Positions 6,127 through 6,467 of a stretch of DNA of 6,467 nucleotides are shown here, in pieces (the stretch's first letter is position 1; each line of letters starts with the position of its first letter). A program made the translations under genes and the position numbers. Source of the stretch: Thermodesulfobacteriales bacterium (GTDB lineage Bacteria > Desulfobacterota_D > UBA1144 > Nemesobacterales > UBA2774). Below the pieces are notes generated by a model that was not told where the DNA came from, made no database searches, and saw only the letters and a list, made by a program, of their open reading frames with translations. The stretch lies in contig SPCL01000116.1 in assembly GCA_004525335.1 (NCBI GenBank), positions 1 through 6,467 of the forward strand. Reading direction: 5' to 3'.

Positions 6127-6467
6127 ATGAAAGCAACAATGAAAGTAGCAATGTACTATAAAAATGCCGATGTTCGGCTTGAAGAGATGCCGGTCCCCAA
6201 GATCGGTCCCGAAGAAATATTGATTCGAGTCTATGCGAGCGGTATTTGCGGGAGCGATTTGATGGAATGGTACAGACTTCCAAAAGCTCCTCTAGTATTG
6301 GGCCATGAGATAGCCGGTCAAATTGTAGAAATAGGCGAGAAAGTATCCAATTTCAAAGTTGGAGACCGCGTAATTGCTACACATCATGTTCCATGCAACA
6401 CTTGCTATCACTGTATGAGAGGAAACCACTCTTCCTGCCAAACCCTAAGATCGACCAGTTTTGATCC
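6127..6467 (+). CDS. Zinc-dependent medium-chain alcohol/polyol dehydrogenase, 3'-truncated
   Basis: The first 113 residues of a GroES-like alcohol dehydrogenase, cut by the window's right edge; family members are usually about 340-350 residues, so roughly the N-terminal third is seen. Catalytic zinc ligands are visible as Cys41 in SGICGSD and His60-Glu61 in LGHEIAG. Structural-zinc cysteines are 90, 93, 96 and 104 (CX2CX2CX7C). VGDRV at 78-82 is typical. The NAD(P)-binding Rossmann half is missing, so cofactor and substrate cannot be judged. It resembles sorbitol/L-iditol and threonine dehydrogenases as much as simple alcohol dehydrogenases. The start at 6127 is chosen because AAAAGG (6115-6120) lies 6 bases upstream; the in-frame ATG codons at 6139 and 6151 would be too far. 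Its position 40 bases after the lsrF-like gene suggests a shared catabolic operon, with a hairpin between them. Confidence 0.93.
   Translation, partial: MKATMKVAMYYKNADVRLEEMPVPKIGPEEILIRVYASGICGSDLMEWYRLPKAPLVLGHEIAGQIVEIGEKVSNFKVGDRVIATHHVPCNTCYHCMRGNHSSCQTLRSTSFD

Overview
The window is a dense, protein-coding bacterial segment of moderate-to-low GC with no rRNA, tRNA, CRISPR or mobile-element signature. The taxon cannot be named from the sequence alone. Gene packing, spacings and family types suggest a free-living, probably uncultured Gram-negative-like bacterium, but this is inference.

Layout. (1) Bases 1-795 (+) hold the C-terminal 264 codons of a HAD-superfamily phosphatase whose true start lies left of the window; the sequence opens inside its nucleophile motif. 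(2) Bases 796-2271 (-) hold a full-length NAD(P)-dependent aldehyde dehydrogenase starting at TTG. It converges on the HAD gene with no intervening base. (3) Bases 2272-2634 are a 363-base divergent gap. It contains candidate promoters for both flanking genes, a possible BirA-type biotin operator and an unrecognised 42-codon ORF. (4) Bases 2635-3993 and 4018-5193 (+) are bioA and bioF, which catalyse consecutive steps of biotin ring assembly (BioF makes KAPA, BioA converts it to DAPA). (5) Bases 5265-6086 (+) encode a DhnA/LsrF-type class I aldolase/thiolase. (6) Bases 6127-6467 (+) are the first 113 codons of a zinc-dependent medium-chain alcohol/polyol dehydrogenase, cut by the right edge.

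How the genes relate. bioA-bioF is a clear biotin unit; bioB, bioD and the pimelate-forming genes are not in view. The lsrF-like gene follows bioF after 71 bases with its own Shine-Dalgarno and a possible promoter. It is paired with the zinc dehydrogenase across a 40-base gap containing a hairpin, so these two probably belong to a separate carbohydrate-type catabolic unit that continues to the right.

Most notable points: both biotin genes lack any Shine-Dalgarno while the three neighbouring genes with visible starts have one; a perfect TATAAT placed only 10 bases before the bioA ATG would give an almost leaderless mRNA; a BirA-like dyad lies in the divergent gap; and an LsrF-family enzyme occurs beside a zinc dehydrogenase rather than visible AI-2 genes. 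I see no clearly novel multi-gene system here.
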